Source of the DNA: Chlorops oryzae
Lineage: Eukaryota > Arthropoda > Insecta > Diptera > Chloropidae
Direction of reading: 5' to 3'
DNA: 64,000 nucleotides
NCBI GenBank assembly: GCA_020466095.1
Contig: CM035807.1
Span: 15,497,485 to 15,561,484 of the forward strand
In this document: positions 1 to 12,742 of the stretch, piece after piece
How positions within the stretch are numbered: position 1 is the first letter of the stretch
How the letters are laid out: each line of letters opens with the position of its first letter
Notes under the pieces: model-generated
The model's input: the letters and a program-made list of their open reading frames with translations, nothing else
The model's database searches: none
Told to the model about the DNA's origin: nothing
Position numbers and translations under genes: made by a program

Positions 1-1907
1 CATCACGGCTTTATATACAGAGTTACATAGAATTTTTTTTTGCATTGACCACCTCATTCTTGGGCTGTCTTAATCACCAATAAACCAACTCGATTGCAAA
101 TCCTTTTGAAAGCCTCAATAGTTACACTAGTTTACAGAATTTTTTACCAGTAGACATTCTAAACACGAAACCAATCAGGCAATACACATGGTTTTCTAAA
201 ATACCTCTTAGCAGAGGATAAGTTTAAACGGGATTTTAGAAGAGGGCTAAAAATAATTAGCTCTAAAAATACTCAGTTTAGGAGGGAATAAACTAAATAG
301 GGATAAATTTAAAGGAACTTTAGAAGACCCTGTAAATTTCCTAATTGGTTTCGTGTTTAGAAAACCAAAGTCCTAAGGAAAGTGCATTTAAGACTCTTTG
401 TTAAATAAAAATTCATTTATATGTAAACTAGTGCTACTAACGAGACTCTGAATTCGCAATATATTTGGAGAGATTTATCTCACACTTTCACTGCTGTAGT
501 GCTGTATTGAATCAACCAACAAAAGTGCATAACATTTAATATGAAGTAATAAAGTTTAATCCTCAAAGCATTGTAACAAGGATCCCAGTGCTCATGTGTA
601 CTTCTTGAATTTAAAGGTGTTCATGCTCAGCTTAGCAGTAAGTTGCTATAAATTTTTGCTTAGAAATAATGCAGACATTCACAACGACATTTGTAACGCG
701 GAGTTAAGATATTTTTTATAGATTATAGATATTATAGATCTTTTTTGAAAAAAAAAATACAGACTTTCTAGATTCTAACAGAATCCAATTGCTGTTATAA
801 GTCTCTAAAATTGTATATTCAAAAATAATATCAGCTCTAGATTACATAGAACCTTCTCATATTGATTAGATTCTAATAAAATTTTCTTTTATTTGGACTC
901 TGATTGACAGCAAAAGGATGATCAATGATTTTTTTTTTTTATTAATTCAAAAGTTTCAAGTTTTCATAATATCAATCAATAAATCATGTGAATATCTCAT
1001 CATTTCTGTGAATGGCAAACAGTCAACCTTTGAATACTGATAAAGTGCTTTTACTACTCGTGTTAAAAATTAATCTCAAGAGGCACTAAAAACAATTTTA
1101 ATGATGCAATGAAAAATGGTCGAAAACAAAGGATTTATAAATTAAAATACTTTGACCGGAAGTAAAAAAAAAAAATCCAAGAATTTTTAATTTAAACAAA
1201 ATTCAACCAATTAAAATGCATGCATTTTAAGAAGGCAATTCTTTTTTTAAGGCATGGCAATGCATGCGTCTTGAAAAGAAAATATCGTAATTCCAACTTA
1301 ATAATTTCGATATTCTTTCATTTTTCAATTAAACAAACAAAAATAATCTTCAAATATTCAGTTTTGTACAGACGTATTGTACAATTTTAAGAATTTTGAA
1401 GTTGAAATGTACCTTTGGAAGAAAAACAAAGAAAAAAATGCAACGAAATGACGTACAAATTGAAAAAAAAAAAAAAGATATCAAGAGGACAAATGAAAAT
1501 TCGTAAAAAAAAAAAAATTTTCAAAAATTGTAGAAAAACATCGTTTTTCAGATTTATGAAGAACTGATTCGAGTGACATTTCGCAAAAATGATTGCGAGT
1601 CGAATGCAAGGATTCAATTTTTGAGAGCCATTAAACCACCATGGGTTCGGCAATAGTATAGAAATTAGAAGAAAATTTTTATGAATAAATGGGAAAGAAT
1701 AGAATGAAAAATAATCGTGTTGAGAGAATACGAAAACGGAATGAACTTAGAATGAAATAGCTTCTTCGACAAGCGTTAAACAAAATGATAGAAATGAACA
1801 AATTTAAGTAGGAAGACATTAGCACAACACACTAATTCAACGAATTCGAGCCCAAAACAATTGTTTAATTTTTTTTGGTCTTTTGTTTTGGCTAAGAAAA
1901 AACTCAC
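1..1907. other. Intronic DNA of the PRPSAP gene, no exon seen
   Basis: AT-rich sequence downstream of the last visible PRPSAP exon donor. It holds one CACTA-type MITE near its left end and otherwise nothing recognisable; short open frames here are AT-rich and have no family signature. Confidence 0.6.
125..433. mobile_element. CACTA-type MITE (CACTAGTTTACA termini), copy 1
   Basis: A 309-bp element starts CACTAGTTTACAG and ends in the inverse, TGTAAACTAGTG. Internal inverted segments also match: TTCTAAACACGAAACCAATC on the left and its reverse complement on the right. Flanks are TTA and CTA, a 3-bp target duplication with one mismatch. Its interior is homologous to the element at 26885-27636. 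Confidence 0.8.
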
Positions 1908-2814
1908 CTGACTGGTGGTGGTGAATATCGCCCATCGACTTCATCGCTTTCGGATTCTTTCTGCTCGCCATGAATAACTGCGATACCCAATCGAAGACGT
2001 TCTGCATAAGAAGTAGCTTTCTTAGCTGAGCCCGGATCACGGGCAATAATCACGGAATTACGATAATCGGGTATCTATAAAAATGAAATGGTTTTATGTA
2101 TGTATCCTATATATTTTCAAATATATTCTACAAAAAACAATATTATGACATACGCTCTCTTGTATGTATTGTAAGAGGAATGGTGAAGCACGTAAGTTAT
2201 CAACCGGTATATCGAAGAAACCTTGAATTTCCTTCTGATGTAAGTCCATTGTGATTATGTGCGTCAAACCGGATGTACACATCATCTAAAGGAGATAATT
2301 TAAAAAATTCGAGAATGATAAAATTCAAAATTAATTGAAAGTAATTCTTACTTTTGCCAATAATTTTGTGACGATGCATCCACGTTTTCGCATTTTACAT
2401 TGCTTTGAGTATGGCAAATACGGAATAACACCAACAATCGAACGTGCTGAGGATGTTTTGCATGCATAGGCCATAATCAAAAGTTCCATAATATTGTTAT
2501 TGGCATCCCTGAAAAAGAAAAAAGGAAAGATTTTTTTATATTCCAATATCCTCAAGGCACAAAAAATCTATACTCACTTTGTTCCCGTTTGTATAATATA
2601 AATATCCTTTCCTCTTACGGAATCGCCGATTTCCACAACAGTCTCACGATTTGTTTTGTGAAAGACCGAACAACCGCCACTCTTGATACCCATACGCTCG
2701 GCAACGAGATTTGCCAAGTCTGGATGGGAATTGCCATGTATGATGACAATATCGGAAGCCGAAGTCGAATCCATATCGCTGCGACAACGTTTGGGCGGAC
2801 GTATGCTGCCAAAT
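1908..2814 (-). CDS. PRPSAP: PRPP synthetase-associated protein, partial (four internal exons)
   Basis: Seen: four minus-strand exons with GT-AG borders and compatible phases: 2814-2578, 2508-2352, 2285-2154, 2074-1908. They read on as one protein of about 230 residues: [18 protein letters not shown], then [70 protein letters not shown] and [18 protein letters not shown]. Known: this is the phosphoribosyltransferase fold of ribose-phosphate pyrophosphokinase. The KQCKMRKRG loop and the [12 protein letters not shown] insert mark the associated-protein branch (PRPSAP1/2), regulatory subunits that bind PRPS in the cytosol, rather than the catalytic enzyme. A likely initiator ATG lies at 2774 inside the first exon seen; the reading frame is open upstream of it to the splice acceptor, so an upstream exon may contribute. 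The 1908 end is a good donor (CAG|GTGAGT), and the C-terminal half is not found in 1-1907, so it must lie beyond the left edge. No frameshift is visible in this gene. Confidence 0.9.
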
Positions 2815-3283
2815 CTGTGAATCGTTCAAACGAAGGGAATTTTAGAAAATAATTCAAAATAATTTTTCATGTTTAAAATTAATATTCACACTGGCGGGAA
2901 TGTTATACAAAAAACAAGGCGGACTACACTTTTAAAACGCACGAAACGAAGCGGACTTTTTGGAATACAGCAGCAAAGAGGCATGATTATTGAAAATAAG
3001 CGATTTATGAAGGGAAATGTAATTTTTTTTTTTATACATATAAACAGAATGGACATTCTCAATTGGTATGAGTTTATACAAGCCTATTAATTCGGTTGCA
3101 CTAAAAACGAACTAACAAAAGTTCGCTTAGCAAGTTCGCAAAATCGAAGAAAAGAATTTTTATCTCTATGAAAAGATATCTTTTAATTTAAAACTGATCA
3201 TTTGTGGGGGTCCAACAGAAAATTTTCGCTTTAGAGGCTTTTCTCCTCTTGGAAAAAATCTAAAGTTTTCGACCATAAAAAAA

Positions 3284-4025
3284 AACAAGTAAAGAAGTTT
3301 ACATCGGCAAAGCCGATTGCACACATACCTTTTCCTCAGCCTAAAATATGTTAAAACATTACCTTAACGAAATTCCTTCCGTTTTCGTTGTTCTAGCTTG
3401 GATATCTATTTATACCTTATCTGTACTTCGATTTAGCTTCTAAAACTCGAGATTATTATTAAGCAAAAAAATTTCGCGAATGGTGGTCATGGTCAAATTT
3501 TAACCGTTAGAGGACAATATGTCTAGCTGCGAAAATACTCAATTCAAAATAGGAAATAATTTTTTGCGAATTCGCGAATGGTGGTCATGGCCAAAAACCT
3601 TAATACGACATTTTGGCGGCAAAAACACAATCGGAAGAAGCAAAAAAAAAATCATTTTTGTATACAGATATGAGAATAAGAGAAAAAGTGTTTTTTTCTT
3701 ATATGTAGGATGATGACCATGTTATAGCGATGTCGCAATTTTTTTTCAGCGAAAGCTTAAGTCACATAGTAGCTATACACACACCAAATTTCAATAAGCT
3801 GGGATGTTATAAAAAATTTATCCAGGAAAAACCTTAAAAATCGTGATTTTTGAAACTTCTGAACCACTTCCCACGACCCAAGAAGGGACTACGAAAACAT
3901 TTTTATGCAGTTTTTCGGACATTTACCTGGTTAAGTCCATGCCAAATTTCAATATGAATCTTTCATGGCTTAGGAGTTAATTACGAAAAACTAAAGTGTG
4001 ACCGACGACAACAGACAGACAGACA

Positions 4026-4059
<34 letters not shown>

Positions 4060-4204
4060 GACAGACAGACAGACATGGCTGATCGACTCCTCTTGTCACC
4101 CTGATCAAGAATATATATATATGTCTATTCTATCGCACTCCTTTGGTATGTTACATACTCCGAGCCAAACTTAATATACCCTTTCCTTCGGAAAAGGTAT
4201 AAAA
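3284..4204 (+). mobile_element. DINE-1/INE-1-like non-autonomous element
   Basis: The 3' part has the stereotyped order of fly DINE-1 (Helentron-derived) repeats: an ACAG/GACA microsatellite, then ACATGGCTGATCGACTC, CCTGATCAAGAATATATA, a TTACATACTCCGAGCC segment, TTAATATACCC and a terminal hairpin ending GGTATAAAAA. The 5' part starts at AACAAGTAAAGAAG and contains the short inverted repeat TCGGCAAAGCCGA. Family is inferred from recognition, not from alignment. The exact 5' end is uncertain. Confidence 0.7.
4010..4076. repeat. (ACAG)n microsatellite
   Basis: Runs of ACAGACAG interrupted by GACA inside the DINE-1-like element, the usual place for this microsatellite in the family. Confidence 0.9.
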
Positions 4205-4238
4205 ACGAATCATTTGAAATAAAGATGATTATTGCATA

Positions 4239-4359
4239 GTCTGAAGTCAGACATACCTCAACATGTTGCGCAACATTTCGTTTGTAGGTAAGGGATAATC
4301 TCCATGTTACCAACGAACTAAAGATCCCGAACATGCTTTAGGTATGTCTGACTTCAGAC
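4239..4359. repeat. Short snap-back inverted repeat
   Basis: GTCTGAAGTCAGACATACCT on the left and AGGTATGTCTGACTTCAGAC on the right are exact reverse complements separated by about 80 bp. Each arm also contains the palindrome TCTGAAGTCAGA. It may be a tiny MITE; no clear target duplication was identified. Confidence 0.7.
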
Positions 4360-5946
4360 AAAGCTGATCTAACATAAAAAACGAGATTATGCTAAGCTTA
4401 GCCATTACTGGAACTGCTCTTAAAGCACTGTACATTCAGTGGCATCAAAAATGTCTTAAGGTTAAAAAAATGGGATCCTTTGAGACATTAAAACCGAACT
4501 AAAATGAATTCTTGTATCGACACAAATTAGCCATTTAATTATTCACATTGATGTTCACTGAAGGACGAGTTAAATCTTGCATATCAATGGTTAGTAGCAT
4601 GTACGTATAATGTTTCAGGATTTATGTGAGCGTTTATTGATTACACCAAACACCAGAACGGAAAACACCACACAACGACCTAGTAAACTAAATTTGACGT
4701 TAATAAAGTTTCTACACTGCATGAAACGCCGTCACTCGGTCATAGGTTCATGCCGCAATGTGTAGAGAGCCCAAAAAGAAAAGGAAATGAAGTGAAAGAG
4801 TGGAGTGAAGTGAAGTGAAGTGAAGGAATAAAACTGAGACACACATTGGATTGAAAGTTCTCGGCAATTAGGTAACTCCCGTCAAAAGAACTTTTTGTTG
4901 TTGTTTTTTTTTTTTTTTTTTTTGCCACGAACGAACGTCAACCGAAAAAGTGTTGCGGCCTCAAACGAGTGTTGATAAATTCGTTGCGCTTTTGAACACG
5001 ATACAATATATTATCTCTGGCCATAGGTTGGAACGTTTTACGTTTTACATATTGCACGAAAACAGGAAAAAGCGCGAAAGGTGAAACAAGAAAACCATAA
5101 ACGCTCGAAACGAAGAAACCGTATGAGGGATTAACATTTTCTCGCAAATTCTTCTCTGATAGACCTTATCGATCAAACATTTTAGCAGAAAATTCCGCAG
5201 AGCACGGCCTTTACAATCGAAACAAAAGACAACAATCACAACAACAACAACAACAACAAACAACAAAATAGCAACAACAAAAGCCCACTAATATTACGCG
5301 TACGCGACTAGAAATGCCTCAACAGTTGTGAAAGAGCGTTAAAGGTTAAAAGGTTGAGACCGTCGGCGACCAAAGCCGCTTGAAGACTGAAAATTGAAAG
5401 TTTAAAAACTGCATCAAAACGACGCATTTCTATTGGCGTATAAAAAATTTTCATTAGACAAATTGAAGTGGGCGTTTTTGTTGAGCACGTGAAAATGAGG
5501 AATCAATTTCAAGCTGACGCGCCTAAATGTGCGCTTTCACTTTATACTATTGACCTAGTGTTCGTGTTGAATTTAATAGGGTTTTTTTTCTAAATCTAAA
5601 TCTTTGATCAAAATTGTTGGTAAAAGAAATTTTTTTTTTTTTTTATCGCACGCGATTCTGTGGTAACTGACATTTGAGCGTATATTCTGTAGCTTCTTCA
5701 GGTGTCTGTTGAAAGGAAATTAAAAGTAGAAGAATTTTTGATATTTATGAAGTTTCGTTTTTGAAGGAGTGGCTGGCGAGCGCGTCTTAAAGACGAGAAT
5801 AAATGGCATACATATGAAAAGGTAAATGAATTCTCTATTTTAAGTCTAGCAAAATAATATAAGTGAGAATTGAACGTTTTCAGTGGTGCGCTACATCTTC
5901 TATATATGGTCATGGTATGACAGTATAGCAACGTATTACTAACTAA

Positions 5947-8900
5947 ATGGGCGATTCAGGTGAGTGAACAACAAACTTTAATACTAAATCTAAGAACTTA
6001 GATATTCTAATTTAATAAGGTACACACTAAAATAAATTAAAAATATGTTTGAAGAATTTAAATAAATTTCTAAAATCAAAAATAATAATGATAAGGTATA
6101 CTAATATCAGGATTCTGTAGCAGTATCGAATCATAAAGAGATCCATTTTAGTCTCTAAAGCCACTAAAAAAGCTCTCTTAGTGACTAGAGACTGGTGTCT
6201 GTTCGTTGAAGTGAATTAAAATACCCTTTTCGTCATATCTTCGAGACTGATAATTGATTTGGAAGTTGATCTGAAAGAATATTTGGCATTAAAAACTGAA
6301 CAAGAAGATTTCTTCGAGCATAGGTTAATCGTCTGATTTTCAAGTGGTTCCAGTAAAAGGATTTTTTGAACAAAATAAACAGATTTTCAAAGCTGTTAAT
6401 ATTGCCAGATTTCAGCGTCCTCATTTATTAATTAAGGTTCTAAATTGTGTGCACAATGAAGTCACTAAGACAGGCTCTTGAAATTCGGTCTATTTAAAGT
6501 CAATGGCTATAGAAAACTGAAGACTTTTAATATAGAAACACCCAAAATATATCGCACGAACAATCTTGGGCTTAAAAGTTCAACGCATCTTGGCTAAATT
6601 ACCTCTCATAGAAGATTAGAGGCACACACACACAGAAACAAAAATCCTTTGCTATTCATTTCTAAGAACGCGATAATCGACACGCATAGCGTCGAATGGA
6701 AACGCCAAGGTGAAAACGTACGACTTTTCGAAAAGAATAGAGTGCAATGGAAAACCACTTCACAAGACTTTTCCCATGCAAAGCCAAGTGGCTATAAGGC
6801 TGCGTCTATTGCGGCGATATGTAGGCTAAGATAGTAGAAGTTGAGCGTCAAGTTTTAAGGATTTTTATTCATCGAAAAGTGGCAAGAAAGGTTAAATTCT
6901 TCTTTGAACTTAGAAGGCAAAGAAAACTTAGCGATGTGCTAAGTGGTTTCGTTTAACATACTGACATTTTGGATAGCTTCGGAGCAGGCAATATAAATTT
7001 CAAAATTCAATTACTTTTACACAATATCATAAAGCGAAAGGCTAAAGAGGATCAAGCCATGAAAATTGCTTTTCAATTCTAGTCCAAAAAAATTATTAGA
7101 AATAATTTTTGCACGCAGTACAATTTTGAATTTCAAAGGATAAAGTCGAACAGTAAAAATTTTGTAAGAAAAAATGTTCGGAATAGCCTGCGATCCTTTA
7201 AGACATACGAGCATGTACGAACGCATGAATGAGGGTGCTTCAATTTCGTCCGATCGATGAGATATTTGATTTTTAATCACCACATTCTCTATTTTTTTTT
7301 TTTTTTCTAACAGATAGCGAGGATAGCGATGGCGAGGGTGGCTTGGGTAATGTTTCGCGTGTTATTATACGACCGCCGGGTCAGAGTGGCAAGGCAAAAC
7401 GTGGTCATCTGTGCTTTGATGCTGCTTTCGAAACGGGAAATCTTGGAAAAGCAGAGTTGATCGGCGAGTTTGAATACGATCTGTATTTGCGTCCGGATAC
7501 ATGTAATCCGCGTTATCGTTTTTGGTTTAATTTCACTGTCGATAATGTCCGACAGGATCAGAGGGTAATATTCAATATTGTCAATATCAGCAAAGAACGA
7601 AATCTCTTCAGTTCGAATTTAACGCCATTGGTGAAGTCATCCAGTCGTCCGAAATGGCAACGTCTACCGAAGAAAAATGTCTTCTACTATCGCTCGGCCT
7701 TACATCAGAATCATTATGTGCTAAGCTTTGCTTTCTCCTTCGATAAAGAGGATGATGTATATCAATTTGCAGTGGCTTATCCATATAGCTACTCACGCTT
7801 ACAGGCCTATTTGAATGTTATCGATGCACGTCAGAGCAGCGAGAAACGTTTCGTACGAAGCGTTTTGACCAAAACATTGGTAAATTCATCCATTTTATAT
7901 ACATATTTTCCATGACTTGAAATTCCTTCTCCTTTTTTTTAGCAAAATCGTAACTTTGGACCTGATAACGATCGATCATGTTACTGGCAAGACGCAAGTA
8001 AATCGTTTAGATCGCAATTTCATACGCGTCATTGTTGTGCTCTGTCGTTCTCATCCCGCTGCCAGTCCGGCTTCTTTTATGTGCCAAGGTTTTATTGAGT
8101 TCTTAATTAGTAATCATCCAATCGCCGAGGTTTTGCGTGATAATTTTGTTTTCAAAATCGTGCCAATGGTCAATCCAGACGGGGTTTTTCTTGGTAATAA
8201 TCGTTGCAATTTGATCGGACAGGACATGAATCGCTGTTGGAATGTTGCAACCGAATTCTCGCATCCAACCTTAGTTGCTATAAAGAATATGCTTAAGGAA
8301 TTTGATAGCTCTGATGTAAGTATTTTGAGAGAGAGAGAAAAAAAAAGAAGAAGGATATTGAAAGCTGTGAACGTGTTGTATGTACTCAAATTGTTGGTGC
8401 ACCTCTTGTAGTCCTATCAAATCGATTTTGTTTTCGATCTGCATGCGCATTCGAGTCTTCAGGGCTGCTTCATCTATGGGAATACCTATGAAAATGTCTA
8501 TCGCTATGAACGCCATTTGGTTTTCCCACGTCTCTTCACTGCAAATACACCAGACTTTGTGCAGGAAAATATGATGTTCAATGCGGATGAACGTAAATCG
8601 GGCTGTGCGCGACGGTTTTTCTGTGAACGTTTAAGTGACTCCGTCAATTCCTATACTATAGAAATCTCGATGGGCGGTCATTATTTAAAGGACCATAAAA
8701 ATCTAGCCGTTTATACAGAGGATGGCTGTAAGCATTGAAAATAAAAATCTTAGAATGTGCCTTTCTTTTGTAATCATTTTTTTTTTTTTTTTCAATAATT
8801 TTGCAGACTACCGTTGCGGTCGCAATTTGGTACGAACAATACTTCAGTACTATCGTTTTATCAATTTGCTTCCGCTTCCGTTAACCCCAGAAGTACGGCC

Positions 8901-9420
8901 AAAACGACGTCAACGACCACGTACGCATCTTTCGCGCTCACGTTCTAAAGCACGCTATGAGGTCAAGCCACGTCCAAAGACAACGCGCTGCTCTGCACCA
9001 ATTTCCTATACGAATCTTTCGATTTGCTATGATTCTGGCGGCTCGTCCGACGAAGGAGGATTTTCACCCACACGTCCGTTAGCACCCGGAAGCAGTCACT
9101 TCAGTGGATATCGTAATTATAGACAACGTCTAGTGGGCACTGCTGCATTAACTCAAGCACAAGACCAATTCTCATTGCTGACGCTCAAGTCTGGCAAATT
9201 CGAGAGTTTTCATTTTGCTAACGATGCCAGTGTTGGTAGGATTAAGACACCACATGCCAGCAGAGCTTCTTCGGATAAGCTTCCACGTAATGGCACAGCC
9301 TTCTATGAGCCGCCAATCAATGTACCGCCAAGGCCCTATTTATCGATCATTGATTTGAACCAACTAACAAGGGGTAGTTTAGAGGTGAAAGCAGGTGTTT
9401 CAGACGCCGAGAGACGGTGA
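5947..9420 (+). CDS. AGBL4: Cytosolic carboxypeptidase 6-like (AGBL4 family), M14 fold
   Basis: Five exons: 5947-5959, 7314-7879, 7943-8315, 8412-8727, 8807-9420; predicted length 626 residues if one extra T in the run at 7955-7957 is ignored. Known: CCP6 enzymes remove glutamates from tubulin and other polyglutamylated proteins in the cytosol and cilia. Seen: the conserved N-terminal beta domain (EYDLYLRPDTCNPRYRFWFN, then SSRPKWQRLPKKNVFYYRS), followed by the M14 domain: R-S-H230-P-A-A233, NPDGVFLGN, DMNR290, FDLH328AHS, GCARRF and the catalytic-position Glu in YTIE401IS. The usual HPGE zinc motif reads HPAA, so the first Glu ligand is missing. The 13-nt first exon gives MGDS and joins in phase to SEDSDGEGG. 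The C-terminal ~170 residues are basic and Ser/Pro-rich and look disordered. Without correction, exon 3 leaves frame after QNRN; dropping one T restores QNRNLDLITID. An alternative splice does not fix the phase. Introns are 63-96 bp except the first (1354 bp). Confidence 0.9.
5960..7313 (+). other. First intron of the CCP6-like gene
   Basis: Starts GTGAGT and ends in a T-rich tract plus CTAACAG. Nothing else recognised apart from AT-rich sequence and a short CA run near 6635. Confidence 0.7.
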
Positions 9421-9907
9421 GATGCGAGGATGATGGACGGAGATAAGAACTCAATGAACAAGATATCGAATTACAGCGGTTGAGGACTTATTTTTTAATG
9501 AATCAAAATAGCTTTAATTTCAAAACAAACATTTTTAATCATTTTTCTTAATATTTTAGCTTTTCTATACGGCCGTTAAAAACAATTGAAATAAATAATA
9601 AAAAAAAAGTTTCTTTAATAAATAAATAGAAAATTGTTCAATTATTTTATCAAAAGGACAAGGTAAGAATGAAAATTCAAACTATGCCAAAACCTTTTAT
9701 GATTTCAACACGTTGACAATCAAATATTTCAATTAATCAATTAGATAATTAAGCTTTAGGCTACGGGAAATTATATTTTGAATGTTTTTCTCTATTTTTT
9801 GGATTTTTGCCAAAATATTTTTTTTTATACATGCGCCTTTCTCGAACATTTGAATTTATTCGTTGTGCCGGATTGGTCGTTCTTCCGTCCGAAATTTTAT
9901 TCAGAAT
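9421..9907 (+). other. 3' UTR and downstream region of the CCP6-like gene
   Basis: AT-rich. A canonical AATAAA at 9590-9595, about 170 bp after the stop, is a likely polyadenylation signal. Nothing else is seen before the duplicated block. Confidence 0.6.
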
Positions 9908-12742
9908 TTTTTTTTTATTTTTTTGTGAAGCAAAACGAATCATCGAGCCTTAACCACGACAAAAAAATTAATTTTGGAATAACATTTTGTTAAAATAATA
10001 GCAATTTTTGTACGCATTGTGATAAGAATTTCGGGAGTCTTGTCTGGGTCAAAGACAAAATGCGGTGCACGAATCCATTTCGTCAATATTCAAAGAGATA
10101 ACAAATTTTCAAGTTTAATGACTTCTTTCCATAAAGCTGAATGTCGTGGTAAATTTTCGTGTCTATTATTGTCGCAGCTCTGCGATAAGCCATCCGGGCG
10201 TGTCTAGGTCAAACATAATCCAATTTATTTCATTTAGACTGAGTATTTTTTCCAAAGGAAGAACTTTTTAACGGGACAGAAATAATTGAAGATAGGATCG
10301 AGGTGACCCTTTTTGATGATATGATCCACAATAACGCCATTAAGAAGAGTTATAGACCCAATTTCATCTTTTCGAATCAATTTCAAAAGACCTTTTAAGA
10401 GAAATGAATAATTTGAAGAGAACTGTATACATGGAGAGTGATTGAAACCTCTTCCTAGCCAAATCAGTCTTTTTTATCTAATCGTATGATTGAAAAAGTC
10501 CACTGAAATCGTTATTACATTCCTCGAAGGCGAAGACATATCAGAATTTGATTGTTTCTGGTTCTGTTTTGCCTGAAAGATAACGAATAACGAATTTGAT
10601 TAGATTTATATTCTATCAGCGTAGAAAAGAAGCTATATTTGAATGATAAAACCTATTCTAGGACTATGGGTGATCGAGAATTGCACCCTAATGGAGTAGC
10701 AATATCGACATCTAGTCATTGTAATCCTTTGCAATTCCGCAGTCTCCATTGGCAGCCTAAAGGATAGATTTGGTATGTCCTCGTCTTGGTTGAATGGGTT
10801 TTCGGTGGTCAAGAGGAGTCTCCAAAGCAATTCTTCTTTTAATAAGCTCGCCAAAAATGTCTCATTTGCTTGGGTTTATAAGTCGATCGAATGAAACATG
10901 TATCGACAAATGATTAGCACATTCGATGAACGAGCCATATGGTATAAAAAAAGCGTGTACATAGAAGGGAAAAACAATTATTTATCCAGCTTTTGTACTT
11001 GCGAGTATCATGTCCACGAGTTTAGTCTATTGCTAACAGAAAAATTCCACTCGAAACTGGAAAAGTAGAGTAAATACTCGTATTTAACACAGTCGAACAA
11101 TAGAAAATATTTCCTTTATCTAAACGCTAGAAGGATTTCCATGGACTAGATTCGAACGATTTAGTTAGTCTTACAGAAGCAAAAAAATAAAAATATTGTA
11201 GTAAAATAGAAAGAAAAGTTAATTATGGATTTTCGGCGAAACTGGACGTGTAAATATGTAAATTTGTATGTTGAAGCCACGTATGTATGTTTATAATCGA
11301 ATTAGTAAACAAAAAAGCGCACGGGATTATGTACAAACATTGGCATATGCGAACAAACGTACAAACGTACGAACGAGCGAACAGCGGAAGATGTATAAAG
11401 CCAAAAAGCGAAACACGTTGACGTAAAACTATTATAAAATTTTTTTATTTTTTTCTTCTTTACTTGTTCTGGCTGAGCAACATTTCGACTTCTTAATCTG
11501 CTTCCTCTGCTTTTCTGTCACTAGTTTTTCTTATTTTTCGAATTTACTGAAACTGTGAAGATAACAACAAACAAACAAACGACGACCAACTTTCCTTAAA
11601 TCCAAACTGCACTTCGCTTTGAACCAAGTTGAACTGAGCGGCGCTGAGAAAACAAAAACAACATCAGCCAGAAATCTCCAAAATTTCGACAAACTGATAA
11701 AAAAATAAAATAAATAAAAGAGGAGAAAACAAGACAAGAGTTCGTGGAGCAGCAATTACATACGTACGTACATATGTTGATATTTTTATGCACACACATG
11801 CGACCAACATACATACGTACATACGCAGAATAGAATTTGTCAAAAGTGTTTGTGTGTTTTTGTTGTTGTTTTCCTATTATTGCTGAAGAAGAAAATGTGT
11901 ATCGGCTTTAAAATTGATACGAACGCGTACGCTTCTTTCTGTTGTTTCTGTTAAAAATCCAGTGCAATTGTACGCAGTTTTATTCAATTTAAATTCTTCG
12001 TTCTTTCCGATTGGCGAAAACTTTATTTGACAGAAAATCACTATCACTCTATGGCAAGCGCGAACAAACAATACTACAAGCAACACTTCTCGTTTGCGGG
12101 AAAAAGCCACCAAGACGGGTGAGGGGAGCTTGAGCAAACGGACTTTCCCCATTCATAGTGCGAATTTGCCCACAGTTTATACATGTAGAACTCAGTGCTG
12201 TCGTTTTGGTATCTTAGAAAGTACCAACATGTTTTAAAAATGTTAGTTTTTATAAAATAAACGGAGTATATTGAAAAAGGAGTAGTTTTTAAGCAATAGA
12301 AGAAACCAAGAAGTCTAAACAATGAATGATTGTAATTTTGAATGAAAAAATTTACACTTTTTCGCTTTTTCAATCTTTTCACTTTTAATGGAACGCCCTA
12401 GTGGTTTTAAGTGAATTGCGAATGCTTTCGTAGACTTGCCAGAGAGTTAATTTCCACCGCACAAAGAACCTTTACCAAATTTATTTAAAACAAAATAGTA
12501 GTACGTTAATGAAACGAGTAGTAAGGTAGTACGATGAGACAAAAAGTAGCAAAAAAAATACTTAGTAGCAGTATGACAGCACTGGCTGCAGCTTCGGCCA
12601 AATTTTTGAAAAAGTTGAACTGTGGTGAACCTCGTAAAAGCTTTTGGCCGAAGTTGCAGCTATAGTTCTATATGGTTTATACTAGTGATGTTACGAATAT
12701 TCGCACTCGCATTCGCATTCGCGAATATTCGAATATTTCTGA
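9908..12742. repeat. Segmental duplication R, copy 1 (direct repeat)
   Basis: About 2.84 kb nearly identical to 18187-21070 in the same orientation, beginning at GTGAAGCAAAACGAATCATC and ending about 60 bp inside a hAT MITE (TAGTGATGTTACGAATATTC at 12683). No conserved protein is recognised within it; open frames on both strands are short and lack signatures. Copy 2 adjoins the THADA-family gene, so this copy looks like a displaced copy of that gene's upstream region. Differences are small indels, including ~44-bp and ~50-bp segments missing here. Confidence 0.9.

Larger units (their letters stand above)
2815..5946. other. Intergenic / upstream region between PRPSAP and the carboxypeptidase gene
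   Basis: No conserved coding exon recognised. Contents: DINE-1-like repeat (3284-4204), a small snap-back repeat (4239-4359), a GAAGT repeat near 4800 and CAA-rich runs near 5240-5280. The stretch 4930-5350 is slightly GC-richer with several CG dinucleotides and could hold the divergent promoters and untranslated first exons of the two flanking genes, but no core promoter motif was decisive. Confidence 0.4.

Noticed and set aside
11877..12382. Open frames conserved in both R copies (MGKVRLLKLPSP..., MKRLKKRKS...)
   Set aside because: Conservation only reflects the recent duplication; no domain, and composition resembles non-coding DNA.
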